A stretch of 64,000 nt of DNA from Shewanella sp. ANA-3 (lineage in GTDB: Bacteria; Pseudomonadota; Gammaproteobacteria; Enterobacterales; Shewanellaceae), in contig NC_008577.1 of NCBI RefSeq assembly GCF_000203935.1, positions 2,232,001 to 2,296,000 of the forward strand, written 5' to 3'. The notes under the pieces are model-generated. The model was given only the letters and a program-made list of their open reading frames with translations, was not told the origin of the DNA and did no database searches. The position numbers and the translations under genes are program-made. Positions 27,683 to 41,367 of the stretch are shown one piece after another. The stretch's first letter is position 1; the number at the start of each line of letters is the position of its first letter.

Positions 27683-29605
27683 ATGAGTTATAAAGGGCCA
27701 GAAAACCCTAAATTAAAATTAACTGAAATTTTAGATCCAAAATTATTAGTTGATTTAAGTGCTGACGTTTTATTTTCTTTAGGTTGCACTAATACAAAAA
27801 AAATGGATGGACCTGGAGATGGTGGAAGAGATCTATATGCCGAAGACCAGTCTGGTCAAAAACTTCTAGTACAATGTAAGTTTCACAACAGTTCTGAGTT
27901 GGTCTGTGGTAGCAGAGAACTATCGGAACTACCAATGGCTTTAATGAAATTCAATTATAAAAAAGGAATTTTCATTACGAATGCCAAGATTTCGCCACAG
28001 GCTAAAAGAGAATATTTAGATAATTATCAAAATTTCAATCTGAACTTTATCGACGGGGATATATTATGCTCAATTATTCTAGATAATCCATTGCTAAGAT
28101 CAATTTGGTTTGACGGAAAATCATTTATAAGCAAACTTTTAACTGTCAATTTGCCAATTTTAATAAGAGAACATGAAAATGATCTTCCATATATCATAAA
28201 CGATCATGCAGAAGAAAAAGATGTTGCAGAACTTTTAATTAATCTTAAAACATCGTTAAATCATTTTAAATTTTCTATCAAGAAAACACTTTTAGACACA
28301 AGAACATTTGAGCCATATAAAGCACCATTGCCACTTACATGTGAAGAGGGTGCAACATCATTATTCTCTTTTTCTTCCATAACTGTAGAGGGACTAAATA
28401 CATTAGTAGAAATAAACGATTTGACTCATAAGCTATCAATAATTTTATCAGAATGGTTACAGCAACGCTTAAGTTCATTTACTATTAGATTTGGTAAACC
28501 TCACATCATTAATAGACCCAACACTCAGGATGGTTCAAAATTAGAACTCAATATTCAACCAATTAGTTTTGTGAAAACAAAATTATTTTTTGGCACTGAG
28601 CTTGATTTTATTGAAGCTAATAACTCAGTAAATTGGAGCAGCATTAACGATGCAAGAGTTACAGAAGCTGAACACATTAGAATTTTCAACAAAGAATTTA
28701 ATGTTTGCATTGACCATAGCATCATAAGTCGAATTGAGTGGAATGAACAACTTAGAAAATTAGCAATAATTGAACAAAAAAAATTACACTGGGAACAATC
28801 AATTTTCTGCTTAATCGATGAATTTGATGTTTGGCCATATAAAAATATACCAGAACCAGATGAACAAGCACCTTGGATTTCTGATAACCAAATGATCTGC
28901 GGTTGGCTGCATCATTCATTACTTGGTTATCTTTCCATGCCAAGACAAAGAAATAATGAATCATTGAATCATGTATTAAAAATTCCAAGTGAAAGTGAAT
29001 GGTTAGAAAAGCGTTCTTTGATTTTATATGAAACATCAAATATAGATGGTATAAATATAATAACACCGCACATAGCACGACATATGGTTTCAATAATCGG
29101 AAGTGACCCTTTTGAATTTCCTGAGCAAGTAAAATTTATTTGTGGTGAAATAACTTCTTATCCAGAAACCATACCGAGCCCTATTTTGCCTTGCTCTAGA
29201 CTTTTCTTGTTAGAGTTTATTGTAAAAGCAGAAAATGTATCTGAAGCTGAAATTAAAATAATACAAGATAACATCTTCAGCATAGATCAAGTAGACGACA
29301 TTAAAATAGAAAGAAATAAATCATTATTTATTTTTAAAGTAATACCTAACATTGACGAACTTGAGTGTAAAACAACGTCAAATATCCTTGACGAAATTTT
29401 TTTGATCGTCAAACTGATTATGAATATCCTAAATTCTCACATTAAAAATAAGTTTGATGTTATCACAGACAAGTATTGGCTAGAAAATTACAACGTATCA
29501 TTAGGTATTGATTGGCACCAGTCGACAAAACAGTATTTCGGGCTGTTGAATAATATCACAGAACCAGTGACATTTGATGAATTGAAAAAAATTATAAGCC
29601 CATAA
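27683..29605 (+). CDS. Mrr-type restriction endonuclease-like protein with large unknown C-terminal part
   Basis: A 640-residue cytoplasmic protein. Residues about 15-135 form an Mrr_cat nuclease-like domain: GPGDGGRDL with D50, QCKF with Q64 and K66 (together the D...QxK active site of PD-(D/E)xK enzymes), then KGIFITNAKISPQAKREYLD and FIDGDIL, all typical of this family. Residues 136-640 match nothing I recognise; I see no Walker, helicase or DNA-methylase motif, no signal peptide and no membrane helix. A good AGGAAA ribosome site precedes the ATG. The gene is much more AT-rich than its neighbours, with codons rich in A and T, and ends just before an attC site, all signs of transfer. An anti-phage nuclease is the likeliest role, as inference only. 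Confidence 0.8.
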   Translation: MSYKGPENPKLKLTEILDPKLLVDLSADVLFSLGCTNTKKMDGPGDGGRDLYAEDQSGQKLLVQCKFHNSSELVCGSRELSELPMALMKFNYKKGIFITNAKISPQAKREYLDNYQNFNLNFIDGDILCSIILDNPLLRSIWFDGKSFISKLLTVNLPILIREHENDLPYIINDHAEEKDVAELLINLKTSLNHFKFSIKKTLLDTRTFEPYKAPLPLTCEEGATSLFSFSSITVEGLNTLVEINDLTHKLSIILSEWLQQRLSSFTIRFGKPHIINRPNTQDGSKLELNIQPISFVKTKLFFGTELDFIEANNSVNWSSINDARVTEAEHIRIFNKEFNVCIDHSIISRIEWNEQLRKLAIIEQKKLHWEQSIFCLIDEFDVWPYKNIPEPDEQAPWISDNQMICGWLHHSLLGYLSMPRQRNNESLNHVLKIPSESEWLEKRSLILYETSNIDGINIITPHIARHMVSIIGSDPFEFPEQVKFICGEITSYPETIPSPILPCSRLFLLEFIVKAENVSEAEIKIIQDNIFSIDQVDDIKIERNKSLFIFKVIPNIDELECKTTSNILDEIFLIVKLIMNILNSHIKNKFDVITDKYWLENYNVSLGIDWHQSTKQYFGLLNNITEPVTFDELKKIISP

Positions 29606-29608
29606 TAA

Positions 29609-29668
29609 ACTTAACAAAAACTTGAAGTTGGACGGCACTACGTGTGGTCCCTTAATTGGGCGTTAGGA
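29609..29668 (+). repeat. Integron attC site 1 (VCR-like)
   Basis: A 60-base element with R'' ACTTAAC (29609-29615, perfect RYYYAAC) and R' GTTAGGA (29662-29668, one mismatch to GTTRRRY). Between them lie complementary arms, including GGAC / GTCC and CAC / GTG around a short loop, and an AACTTGAAG / CTTAATT pairing that leaves an extra-helical G, as in folded attC sites. The right arm CCCTTAATTGGGCGTTAGG resembles the end of Vibrio VCR elements. It starts 4 bases after the nuclease gene stop and ends 10 bases before the GNAT start. Confidence 0.82.
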
Positions 29669-29678
29669 GAATAGAGCG

Positions 29679-30101
29679 ATGGTTACATTTAGACCAGCTA
29701 AGGATTTAGCAAAAGCAGCACATTTTACTCTGTCGAATATGCGGCCATATTATGCACAATACTCTGTCGATTGGGATGAAGCTCAGATTGAGCAAATGAC
29801 GCAAGAACTTGTGAACTTTGATATTTTATTTGAAGAAAAGCTTGTTGGTGTTGTTAGATTATCTTTTGACATTGAAGAGTGCTGGTTACGAGATTTGCAA
29901 GTGGATCAGAGTTACCAGAATCGTGGGATTGGCTCAATCGCTATTGCTGAGGCGGAACGTCTGGCTAAAGAGCATGGTTCTCACATTTTGAAGCTTAAAG
30001 TGTTTAAAAATAGCCCTGCCGTTCATTTGTATAAGAGACAAGGGTTTGGTTTAACAAGTGAAGATGATCGGTTTTACTACATGAGCCGTGCCATCTCCTA
30101 A
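29679..30101 (+). CDS. GNAT-family N-acetyltransferase in an integron-type cassette
   Basis: A 140-residue acetyltransferase of the GNAT fold, using acetyl-CoA. The acetyl-CoA binding motif A is VDQSYQNRGIGSIAIAEAER (Q/R-x-x-G-x-G/A type), preceded by a strand ECWLRDLQ and followed by the C-terminal KNSPAVHLYKRQGFGLTSED and YYMSR. Substrate unknown; cassette GNATs include drug-modifying enzymes but also many with other roles. It starts 10 bases after attC site 1 with a GTTAGGAGAATAG leader and its stop overlaps attC site 2, the compact layout of a gene cassette (unit about 29663-30180). Confidence 0.9.
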   Translation: MVTFRPAKDLAKAAHFTLSNMRPYYAQYSVDWDEAQIEQMTQELVNFDILFEEKLVGVVRLSFDIEECWLRDLQVDQSYQNRGIGSIAIAEAERLAKEHGSHILKLKVFKNSPAVHLYKRQGFGLTSEDDRFYYMSRAIS

Positions 30102-30186
30102 CCATAAAATTTTATCGCCAGCCAAAAGCGCTGGCGGTGACGTCAACCCGCAGCGCGGCATTCCGCGCTAAATTGGGGCGTTAAGC
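30096..30186 (+). repeat. Integron attC site 2
   Basis: About 91 bases, from R'' TCCTAAC (30096-30102, one mismatch) to R' GTTAAGC (30180-30186, perfect GTTRRRY). Inside are two hairpins, CGCCAGC / GCTGGCG and AGCGCGG / CCGCGCT, and outer arms CCATAAAATTTTA / TAAATTGG. It overlaps the GNAT stop codon and ends with GGGGCGTTAAGC. Different in sequence from site 1, as is common when cassettes come from different sources. Confidence 0.8.
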
Positions 30187-30415
30187 CATAGATATTTTTA
30201 CCCGAAATTCACTTGATACAGCTGACGTCCTGACAAGCTTTGTCCCTTTCCACGCGCTCTTGCTTCGGTTTGTATAAAACTTCAATACATGAGGCTGTTC
30301 TTTTCCTGACACATTTTAGTGGCGAGTATAAATCTTTATTATTCAATGCGTCATCTTTGCTGTGAAAGATTGGGCTTATACGCAAAGCTATACCGAAACG
30401 TTATTTCTCACCCAC
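30187..30415. other. Non-coding stretch right of the cassette
   Basis: About 230 bases with no open frame of note on either strand and no third attC site that I can support. It is the right flank of the accessory region and may include an inactive cassette remnant. Confidence 0.4.
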
Positions 30416-30441
30416 AAAAAAGGCGCTATTGCGCCTTTTTG
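30416..30441 (-). terminator. Terminator of the kdn/kds operon
   Basis: Stem AAAAAGGCGC / GCGCCTTTTT with an AT loop and T runs on both strands. It lies 21 bases past the stop of the DUF2897-like gene on the minus strand and may work in both directions. Confidence 0.9.
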
Positions 30442-30461
30442 ATGGATAAATCAGTACTCGC

Positions 30462-30698
30462 TTAGGGTTTATCTTGCTCAACTTGGGTTGATTTATCGCG
30501 ATTTTCAATCCCCGTATCCGCAGACTTATCGGCAGCGGGTGAGGAATTCGCGTGATTATCGGTCTTTAACTGTTTCTCTTTATCGTGCTGACCAAACTGT
30601 GGCAGTTTGAATTTTGCACTGTATTTTAGTGCGGCAAGATTGCTGGCAATCACACCCACCACCAAAATAATAATGATCCACACTTCTAAGCTCGACAT
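30462..30698 (-). CDS. Small membrane protein, DUF2897-like
   Basis: A 78-residue protein with one N-terminal membrane helix (LEVWIIIILVVGVIASNLAALKY) and a polar, charged tail rich in Lys, Asp and Ser (DNHANSSPAADKSADTGIEN). It fits the small DUF2897 family of gammaproteobacteria, though I rely on size and layout. AAGGAG stands 5 bases before the ATG. It follows kdsB by 28 bases and ends the operon. No function is known. Confidence 0.75.
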   Translation of the reverse strand: MSSLEVWIIIILVVGVIASNLAALKYSAKFKLPQFGQHDKEKQLKTDNHANSSPAADKSADTGIENRDKSTQVEQDKP

Positions 30699-30726
30699 GA
30701 CAACTCCTTATTGAGCAACGCCCTGA

Positions 30727-31464
30727 TTAATCAACGGCTAAACGCTGCTCACACTTACGAATATCTTCCGGCGTGTCAACTTCGATTGAGTCGAAGGCGC
30801 TGATGGCGACTTTGATCTTATGGCCATGTTCTAGGGCGCGTAGCTGCTCTAACTTTTCCAGATCTTCGAGACGACCTAAGGGGAGGGCGGCGAAGGCTTG
30901 CACGAATCTGCGGGTGTAAGCATACACGCCTAAGTGCTTGTAAACTGGATAATCTTTGGTATCGCGGCCGAAGGGAATACGCGCGCGGGAGAAATATAGC
31001 GCGTAGTAGTCGTTATCGAACACCATCTTCACATGCATAGGATCGTCGAGCTCGGCTTTGTTGACAATTTCATAGCCGAGGGTCGCCATTTCGAACTCGC
31101 CTGGATGACGTTCGAAGAGGCTGATCACCTGCTCGATAGAAGTCGGGTCGATTAGGGGTTGGTCGCCTTGAAGGTTGATAACCAGATCGTCATCCTTCAA
31201 ACCTAATTGGTTAATCGCATCATTGATACGGTCTGTGCCCGATGCCGCATCAGGGCTGGTCATGACCACTTTGCCACCGAAGCCTTCTACGGCGCTTTTG
31301 ATACGCTCATCATCGGTTGCAACATAAATATTGGTGAGGCCTTTGGCTAACGACGCGCGTTCGTACACGTGTTGGATCATCGGCTTGCCGTTAATCGGGG
31401 CTAAGGGCTTGCCCGGGAAGCGGCTTGAACCGTAACGCGCCGGGATTAACAGAGTCACATTCAT
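30727..31464 (-). CDS. kdsB: CMP-Kdo8N / CMP-Kdo cytidylyltransferase KdsB
   Basis: Cytidylyltransferase of 245 residues that activates the Kdo-type sugar with CTP before transfer to lipid A. Motifs: [20 protein letters not shown] at the N-terminus, [15 protein letters not shown] and the C-terminal [16 protein letters not shown]. Because kdnB and kdnA are just upstream, the natural substrate is probably 8-amino-3,8-dideoxy-manno-octulosonate (Kdo8N), as shown for the Shewanella pathway. An 82-base gap with a hairpin separates it from kdnB. Confidence 0.95.
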   Translation of the reverse strand: MNVTLLIPARYGSSRFPGKPLAPINGKPMIQHVYERASLAKGLTNIYVATDDERIKSAVEGFGGKVVMTSPDAASGTDRINDAINQLGLKDDDLVINLQGDQPLIDPTSIEQVISLFERHPGEFEMATLGYEIVNKAELDDPMHVKMVFDNDYYALYFSRARIPFGRDTKDYPVYKHLGVYAYTRRFVQAFAALPLGRLEDLEKLEQLRALEHGHKIKVAISAFDSIEVDTPEDIRKCEQRLAVD

Positions 31465-31507
31465 TAAATTATCCTAATTTATCAAAGATATGCAGTGTAG
31501 ATAGACA

Positions 31508-31530
31508 AAAGGGCTCACAACGAGCCCTTG
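31508..31530 (-). terminator. Hairpin between kdnB and kdsB
   Basis: AAGGGCTC (31509-31516) with GAGCCCTT (31522-31529), followed on the minus strand by TTGTC. It lies 17 bases past the kdnB stop and could partly end transcription, lowering kdsB relative to kdnAB. Confidence 0.6.
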
Positions 31531-31546
31531 TCATCTGCTTGAGAGC

Positions 31547-32632
<1,086 letters not shown>

Positions 32633-32636
32633 TTAA

Positions 32637-34194
<1,558 letters not shown>

Positions 34195-34219
34195 AAAAAC
34201 CTGCACTGGGCAGGTTTTT
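34195..34219 (-). terminator. Terminator after the carbonic anhydrase gene
   Basis: A 10-bp perfect stem AAAAACCTGC (34195-34204) with GCAGGTTTTT (34210-34219), loop of 5. On the minus strand a run of T follows the stem, 44 bases after the stop of the carbonic anhydrase gene. Confidence 0.9.
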
Positions 34220-34262
34220 GGCGGAGAAAACGTCGCGCTTATGGCGCGTTTCCTAAATCGAT

Positions 34263-34868
34263 TTAAATCTTTTGCGCGCGATCGACGGTCACATCAAGGT
34301 CGGTTAACAGACCATTATCAATACCGTAAATCCAGCCGTGGATCGCCAGTTCTTGGCCGCGAGCCCACGCTTCCTGCACGATGGTGGTGCTGGTGACGTT
34401 GGCCACTTGCTCAATTACGTTGAGTTCACACAGGCGGTCGAAACGCTTGGCTTCATCCATTTGCATTAATTCATCGTGGTAGATGCGGTAAATATCGCGT
34501 AAATGGCCGAGCCAGTTGTCGATAAGGCCTAAGCGCTGGCTGCCCATCGCCGCACGTACACCGCCACAGCCGTAGTGGCCAACCACCATAATGTGCTTCA
34601 CCTTAAGCACATCAATGGCGTATTGCAGTACTGACAGGCAGTTAAGATCGGTGTGGATCACCATGTTGGCAATATTGCGGTGAACGAAGACTTCGCCCGG
34701 CATTAAATCGATGATTTGGTTTGAAGGTACTCGGCTGTCGGAACAACCAATCCAAAGATATTCAGGGTTCTGCTGTTTCGCCAGTTGTTCAAAAAAATCA
34801 GGGTGCTCTTGGCGAATGCGTCCGGCCCAGCGACGGTTGTTATCGAATAAGGGTTTGAGTAGTTTCAT
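34263..34868 (-). CDS. can: Beta-class carbonic anhydrase
   Basis: Cytoplasmic zinc enzyme that interconverts CO2 and bicarbonate. The 201-residue protein has the beta-class zinc ligands C42, H98 and C101 (WIGCSDSRVPSN and VVGHYGCGGVRAA) and the catalytic D44-R46 pair. Length matches E. coli Can. The gene stands alone, with its own terminator and about 150 bases upstream. Key residues are intact. Confidence 0.95.
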   Translation of the reverse strand: MKLLKPLFDNNRRWAGRIRQEHPDFFEQLAKQQNPEYLWIGCSDSRVPSNQIIDLMPGEVFVHRNIANMVIHTDLNCLSVLQYAIDVLKVKHIMVVGHYGCGGVRAAMGSQRLGLIDNWLGHLRDIYRIYHDELMQMDEAKRFDRLCELNVIEQVANVTSTTIVQEAWARGQELAIHGWIYGIDNGLLTDLDVTVDRAQKI

Positions 34869-35021
34869 TTTAACCTATTGTTTTATTGACATATTAAAAT
34901 GTCTTTATTGCCCTAAGTGATGCAAGCAGCACATTTTTAGCAAGAGTATACCAGTAAATTTACGCTTGCTGGTCTATCCAATGTGCCACAGTGCAGTGGC
35001 ACATTGATGATAGGTGCGCAG

Positions 35022-35852
35022 TTACAATACCTTCACTAAAAACCGAGTTAAATGCTCAGTGACGAAGTCAGCTTGCTCTAGGCTGGAAATATGCCCAGCA
35101 TTAGGAATATGCACTAATTGACTACCGTCGATGGCATCGCTCATCAGATAACTTTCGAGCACGCTGCGGGCCTTGTCTGCGACTCCGACCATGACTAAAC
35201 AGGGCAGAGTTAATTGCTCGGCAAATTCCATCGTATCGCGGCGGCCAAAAATCATTCGGCCAAGCTTAACTATGCTCGGGATGGTCTCTGGCGTTTGCGC
35301 GGCCAAGTAGGCCTCAAAACGCTGCACTAATTCGGGATTATTCGCTTTGGCATTATCGGCGAAAAACAGTGGCGAAATGGCGCTGATAAGCGGCGCAGGT
35401 ATGCTGCCGGCGGCTTGGATCATGTCCAGCATGCCATAATATTTAGCGCGGGTGATCTCTGGCTCAAACCCAATAAAACTGTCGAGCATCACCAGTGCAT
35501 TGACGCGCGCGGGGGCTTTAAGCACGAGCTCGGCGCCCCACATTGCACCCACGGATAAACCGATAACCGCAAATTGCTCGATATTGAGGCTATCCATCAG
35601 GGTCAGCATATGCTCGCTGATGTCTAAGAGGCTGTTGCAGCTTTCTGGGACTGCGCCCGATTGGCCGTGTCCCCAGAGCTCAGGCACGATGCAGCGGTAG
35701 TATTGACTTAAGCTGGCAATTTGCGGCGCCCACATGGCGCTATCCCAGAGGTAACTGTGACCAAATAACAGCGCTGGGCCTGAACCTATATCGAGGTAAC
35801 TGAGTTGGCTACCGGCGATGTTGAGTTGTTTTCTGTGTGAAGAAAAATCCAT
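35022..35852 (-). CDS. Alpha/beta hydrolase
   Basis: A 276-residue alpha/beta-fold hydrolase without signal peptide. Nucleophile elbow VIGLSVGAMWG (Ser in G-x-S-x-G), oxyanion region LLFGHSYLWDSAMW, and the C-terminal catalytic His in IPNAGHISSLE. The acid is probably the Asp in MVGVADKARS. Similar to many esterase/lyase-like enzymes; the substrate cannot be told. It lies 65 bases downstream of the M15 peptidase on the same strand and may be co-transcribed. Confidence 0.88.
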   Translation of the reverse strand: MDFSSHRKQLNIAGSQLSYLDIGSGPALLFGHSYLWDSAMWAPQIASLSQYYRCIVPELWGHGQSGAVPESCNSLLDISEHMLTLMDSLNIEQFAVIGLSVGAMWGAELVLKAPARVNALVMLDSFIGFEPEITRAKYYGMLDMIQAAGSIPAPLISAISPLFFADNAKANNPELVQRFEAYLAAQTPETIPSIVKLGRMIFGRRDTMEFAEQLTLPCLVMVGVADKARSVLESYLMSDAIDGSQLVHIPNAGHISSLEQADFVTEHLTRFLVKVL

Positions 35853-35917
35853 AAAACCTACTTTTTAAGATAAGCGCCGAGTAAAAGGCACCATCAAGTT
35901 GTGCGAATTGCGACACC

Positions 35918-38186
<2,269 letters not shown>

Positions 38187-38432
38187 GATGATGCTCCTAT
38201 CGAGGGGCGCCGTTGGCACGCATTGATTTTGCTCGCATTGTGGCATTGTGCGCTGGATGCCACAAGGGGGATATAAGCTTGTGTGGGCGGTAACTATTCA
38301 GAATGCGACTAGGAATAGCAGGGCGAACTGAGAGGAAAAGCTTAAGCGTCAGTTAAGTATTGGCTTCTAGTCTAAGTTTTGAGCCTGAGTACTGAACCTG
38401 AGTATTGAGCTTAAATCGACAAGGGGATCGCG

Positions 38433-38609
38433 ATGAATATCAGTGCAAGCAGCCCAATGTTAGCGCATAGCTATACCGCCAACCGTTCGTCTTCACCCAC
38501 AGCGTTACCCGCTCAGCCAACGCCAGCCAAAGTGGAAGAGCAGAGTGAGTCTGCCAAGGAGCGCGCCCGTGAGGCGAGTCAAGGCGAATCGATTGATACC
38601 TATGCCTAA
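38433..38609 (+). CDS. Small hypothetical protein of 58 residues
   Basis: A short plus-strand gene (MNISASSPMLAHSYTANRSS ... GESIDTYA) with an AAGGGGAT ribosome site 4-9 bases before the ATG and a terminator right after. It is hydrophilic, Ser/Ala/Pro-rich in the first half and Glu/Arg-rich in the second, without membrane helix or cysteine. No family is recognised. The good start signal and terminator support expression. Confidence 0.65.
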   Translation: MNISASSPMLAHSYTANRSSSPTALPAQPTPAKVEEQSESAKERAREASQGESIDTYA

Positions 38610-38630
38610 CTGAGTGTGAAGCCTATAGAT

Positions 38631-38662
38631 AAAAGCCGAGCAACAGCTCGGCTTTGTGTTTT
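38631..38662 (+). terminator. Terminator after the 58-residue gene
   Basis: Stem AAAGCCGAGC / GCTCGGCTTT with a short AACA loop followed by GTGTTTT. It lies 22 bases past the stop and also separates this gene from the convergent TonB receptor. Confidence 0.88.
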
Positions 38663-38694
38663 AGGAAGCAAGGCTAATCAAAACATGAGGTTGA

Positions 38695-41367
38695 TTAGAA
38701 GTTCATCTCTACCGCTAAATAATATTCACGCCCAACAACGTTGTAGTAAGAACGTGGATAATGCGGCCAAGAGTTTTGGGTTTCGTCAATTTCAGGGCCC
38801 GCATCGAAGATATTATTAATACCACCGGAGAACTTAATCGCATCGGTTAACATATAGCTGGCGGCCCAGTTCACTTCGACATGGCTGTCGATTGTGACGG
38901 CGTACTTGTCCGCTAAACCGTTGTTAATAAATGCCTCTTTACGCTGGCCATTCATGCTATCTGTGTACTTGATCAGCAGGTTAGTGGCGAAGTTATCGAA
39001 GTTCCAACCCAGATTTAAGTTACCACGGATTTGCGGGGCAGAGCCGTCACCATCGATCAGATCTAAAGGCTCAGAATCTGGGGTTAATTGTTCTTCCCAT
39101 TTCAGCAAATAGGTGCCCTCTAACCGTGCGGATAAATCGCCGTAGCCTGACGTTTCATAGCGATAGCCCACCGAGAAGTCGATACCCGAGGTTTCTTGGG
39201 ATGACATGTTAATGGCTTGAGTATTCACTTGAATTAACTTGCCGCTGGCATCGCGGAAAATCTTATCGGCGAAGGCGTCCGAGTGATCCAAGATATATTG
39301 GGCGCTTGGACTGTTCACTAGGTTGTCGATTTCAACAATCCAGTAGTCCAAGGTTAAATTGAGATCGTTATAATCCCACACCATGCCTAGGTTATAGTTT
39401 TTGCCGGTTTCCGCTTCCAGCTCTGGGTTGGCACCGATAGTAATTGGCAGTGAGTCAATCTTCTCACAGGCTGGGCCCGTGCCACCTGCGGCTTCACAGG
39501 TTGGAGTATCGATCACTGTGCTATAGGCTGCCGTTGGCTCACCAAATAAGCGCTGCATATCCGGTGCACGGAAGGTTTCGGCATACAGACCGCGTAACAA
39601 CAGGTTATCAATCGGGCGATACTCGACCGCGACCTGTGGGCTGAACTGACCGCCTACATCAGATAAATCGTCATAGTAGTCGTAACGGCCCGCAAGGGTG
39701 ACGGTGAGGTTTTCGATCACAGGCACGGCGACTTCGGCATAACCTGCATATTGCTCACGCTCACCTTGGGCGCTGCTGCCGCCTTTACCAATCACGCCAC
39801 CATTGCTAGTGAAGCTATCGGACTTATCGTAGAACCATTCTTTACCGTATTCGACGCCCACAGCATAAGCCACTGTGCCTGCTGGTAATTCAAAGGCATC
39901 GCCACTGATCCCTGCATTGAAGCTCGATAGGGTGGATTGCCCCTTCTTGCCACCTTGGAAATCCAGCAATGCGGCATCTTCTGCCGAGATCACATCCAGC
40001 AGCGAATTGCCGTTTGTGCCCGCGGTGAGGTAGTTCCACATGCTTTGGTAGGTTGGCGAGCCTGCGGTGGTGGATTCCACCGTTTGGCGTGCAATCGACC
40101 ATGAGGTGTCGTACTCGATTGAATCTGTGAGGTAACCTTTGCTGCCTAATAAGAAGGAGAAATTGTTTGTCTCAAAATCAGAGGTGCGCGGACCTAACTC
40201 AGACATACGGCGAGTGTAGTAATAATCCCCATCGGCGGCGCCGGCAAAATCTCCGCCGAAGGCGGTATTTTTATCGAACACTTGGGATAACCCATTGAGT
40301 TCATCAACAATAGTGACGTTATTGCCCGACACGTTGAACATAAAATCTTCGCCGACCGTTGCCGATTCAATCTCAGTGTAGGTCGAGGCATGGGTGTAAT
40401 CGAGGCGCGAATACAGCTGATGATTGTCGTTTAAGTTTTTGGTGAGGTTGATCATCGTTGAATAGCGTTTTTGCTCAGGCGAAAAGTCGCGCTGTGCGGA
40501 GCGATCGAACCCACACTTACCATTGGCCATCATCACATAGCCGCGCGCATCACATTCTGCGGCGCTTAAGGTCTTGAGTAATTTACCATTGCTATCCACA
40601 AGGTTGGCGCCATAGGAGCTGTAACTGGAATAGTAGTTACCCGAAACAATATCGGTTCCCCATTCAGGACGATCCGAGGCCTTTAACGCTTGGCGATCTT
40701 CATATTCGGCGAAGAAGGTCAGGTTTGCTTTATCACTGCTGACACCGGTCATAAAGGAGAACTGGTTATTTTGCAGACCACCATCGAAGGTATCGGAGTG
40801 ACGGTATTTGAAGGTGCTTTGCTCAACGTCTTTTTTCAAGATGATGTTAATAACACCACCCATCGCATCTGAGCCGTAAATTGCCGAAGCGCCCGTGGTT
40901 AAAATCTCGATACGTTCAATGGCTCCTAGCGGAATGTTGGCAGTATCGACAAAGCTGTCTGTACCACCAGCACCAAACGGATATTTAGGCACACGTTTGC
41001 CATTGATTAATGTCAGTACGCGGCCAGCGCCCACACCACGCAGGTTGACGGCCGATGCCGCTGGAGTAAAGCCGTGCACTTCCTGCTGGGTCATAGACCC
41101 ACCAGAGTTTTGCGACAGGTTACCTAACACGTCTTGCACTGAGTTAAAGCCGCCTTTTTCGATATCTGCTGCGCTCACCACCACGATAGGGGAGGCATTT
41201 TCAAGATCGGTACGTTTAATACGTGAACCCGTGACTTCGATACGCTCCACTTTATCATCGATAACGGCCGCTTCATCGGCGGCAAATACCAACGGAGATA
41301 AGGATGTTGATACTAAAGCGAGTAAACTAAAACGAACCGCGCGTGCCACGGTTGTTTGCGTAGTCAT
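38695..41367 (-). CDS. TonB-dependent outer-membrane receptor
   Basis: An 890-residue receptor that takes up a substrate across the outer membrane using TonB energy. Signal peptide (SLLALVSTSLSPLVFAADE), TonB-box region before IEVTGSRIKRTDLENASPIV, plug domain about 55-180 with VNLRGVGAGRVLTLINGKRV and GASAIYGSDAMGGVINIILK, then a beta barrel ending in YYLAVEMNF with the terminal Phe. The plug type with TGSRIKR is common in receptors for peptides, sugars or other organic compounds rather than siderophores, but the substrate is unknown. It stands alone, with a long regulatory region shared with the divergent LysR gene. Confidence 0.92.
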   Translation of the reverse strand: MTTQTTVARAVRFSLLALVSTSLSPLVFAADEAAVIDDKVERIEVTGSRIKRTDLENASPIVVVSAADIEKGGFNSVQDVLGNLSQNSGGSMTQQEVHGFTPAASAVNLRGVGAGRVLTLINGKRVPKYPFGAGGTDSFVDTANIPLGAIERIEILTTGASAIYGSDAMGGVINIILKKDVEQSTFKYRHSDTFDGGLQNNQFSFMTGVSSDKANLTFFAEYEDRQALKASDRPEWGTDIVSGNYYSSYSSYGANLVDSNGKLLKTLSAAECDARGYVMMANGKCGFDRSAQRDFSPEQKRYSTMINLTKNLNDNHQLYSRLDYTHASTYTEIESATVGEDFMFNVSGNNVTIVDELNGLSQVFDKNTAFGGDFAGAADGDYYYTRRMSELGPRTSDFETNNFSFLLGSKGYLTDSIEYDTSWSIARQTVESTTAGSPTYQSMWNYLTAGTNGNSLLDVISAEDAALLDFQGGKKGQSTLSSFNAGISGDAFELPAGTVAYAVGVEYGKEWFYDKSDSFTSNGGVIGKGGSSAQGEREQYAGYAEVAVPVIENLTVTLAGRYDYYDDLSDVGGQFSPQVAVEYRPIDNLLLRGLYAETFRAPDMQRLFGEPTAAYSTVIDTPTCEAAGGTGPACEKIDSLPITIGANPELEAETGKNYNLGMVWDYNDLNLTLDYWIVEIDNLVNSPSAQYILDHSDAFADKIFRDASGKLIQVNTQAINMSSQETSGIDFSVGYRYETSGYGDLSARLEGTYLLKWEEQLTPDSEPLDLIDGDGSAPQIRGNLNLGWNFDNFATNLLIKYTDSMNGQRKEAFINNGLADKYAVTIDSHVEVNWAASYMLTDAIKFSGGINNIFDAGPEIDETQNSWPHYPRSYYNVVGREYYLAVEMNF

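Noticed and set aside
27683..29605. Transposase or phage integrase
   Set aside because: The only recognisable motifs are those of Mrr-type nucleases; no DDE or tyrosine-recombinase motif is seen and no terminal inverted repeats flank it.
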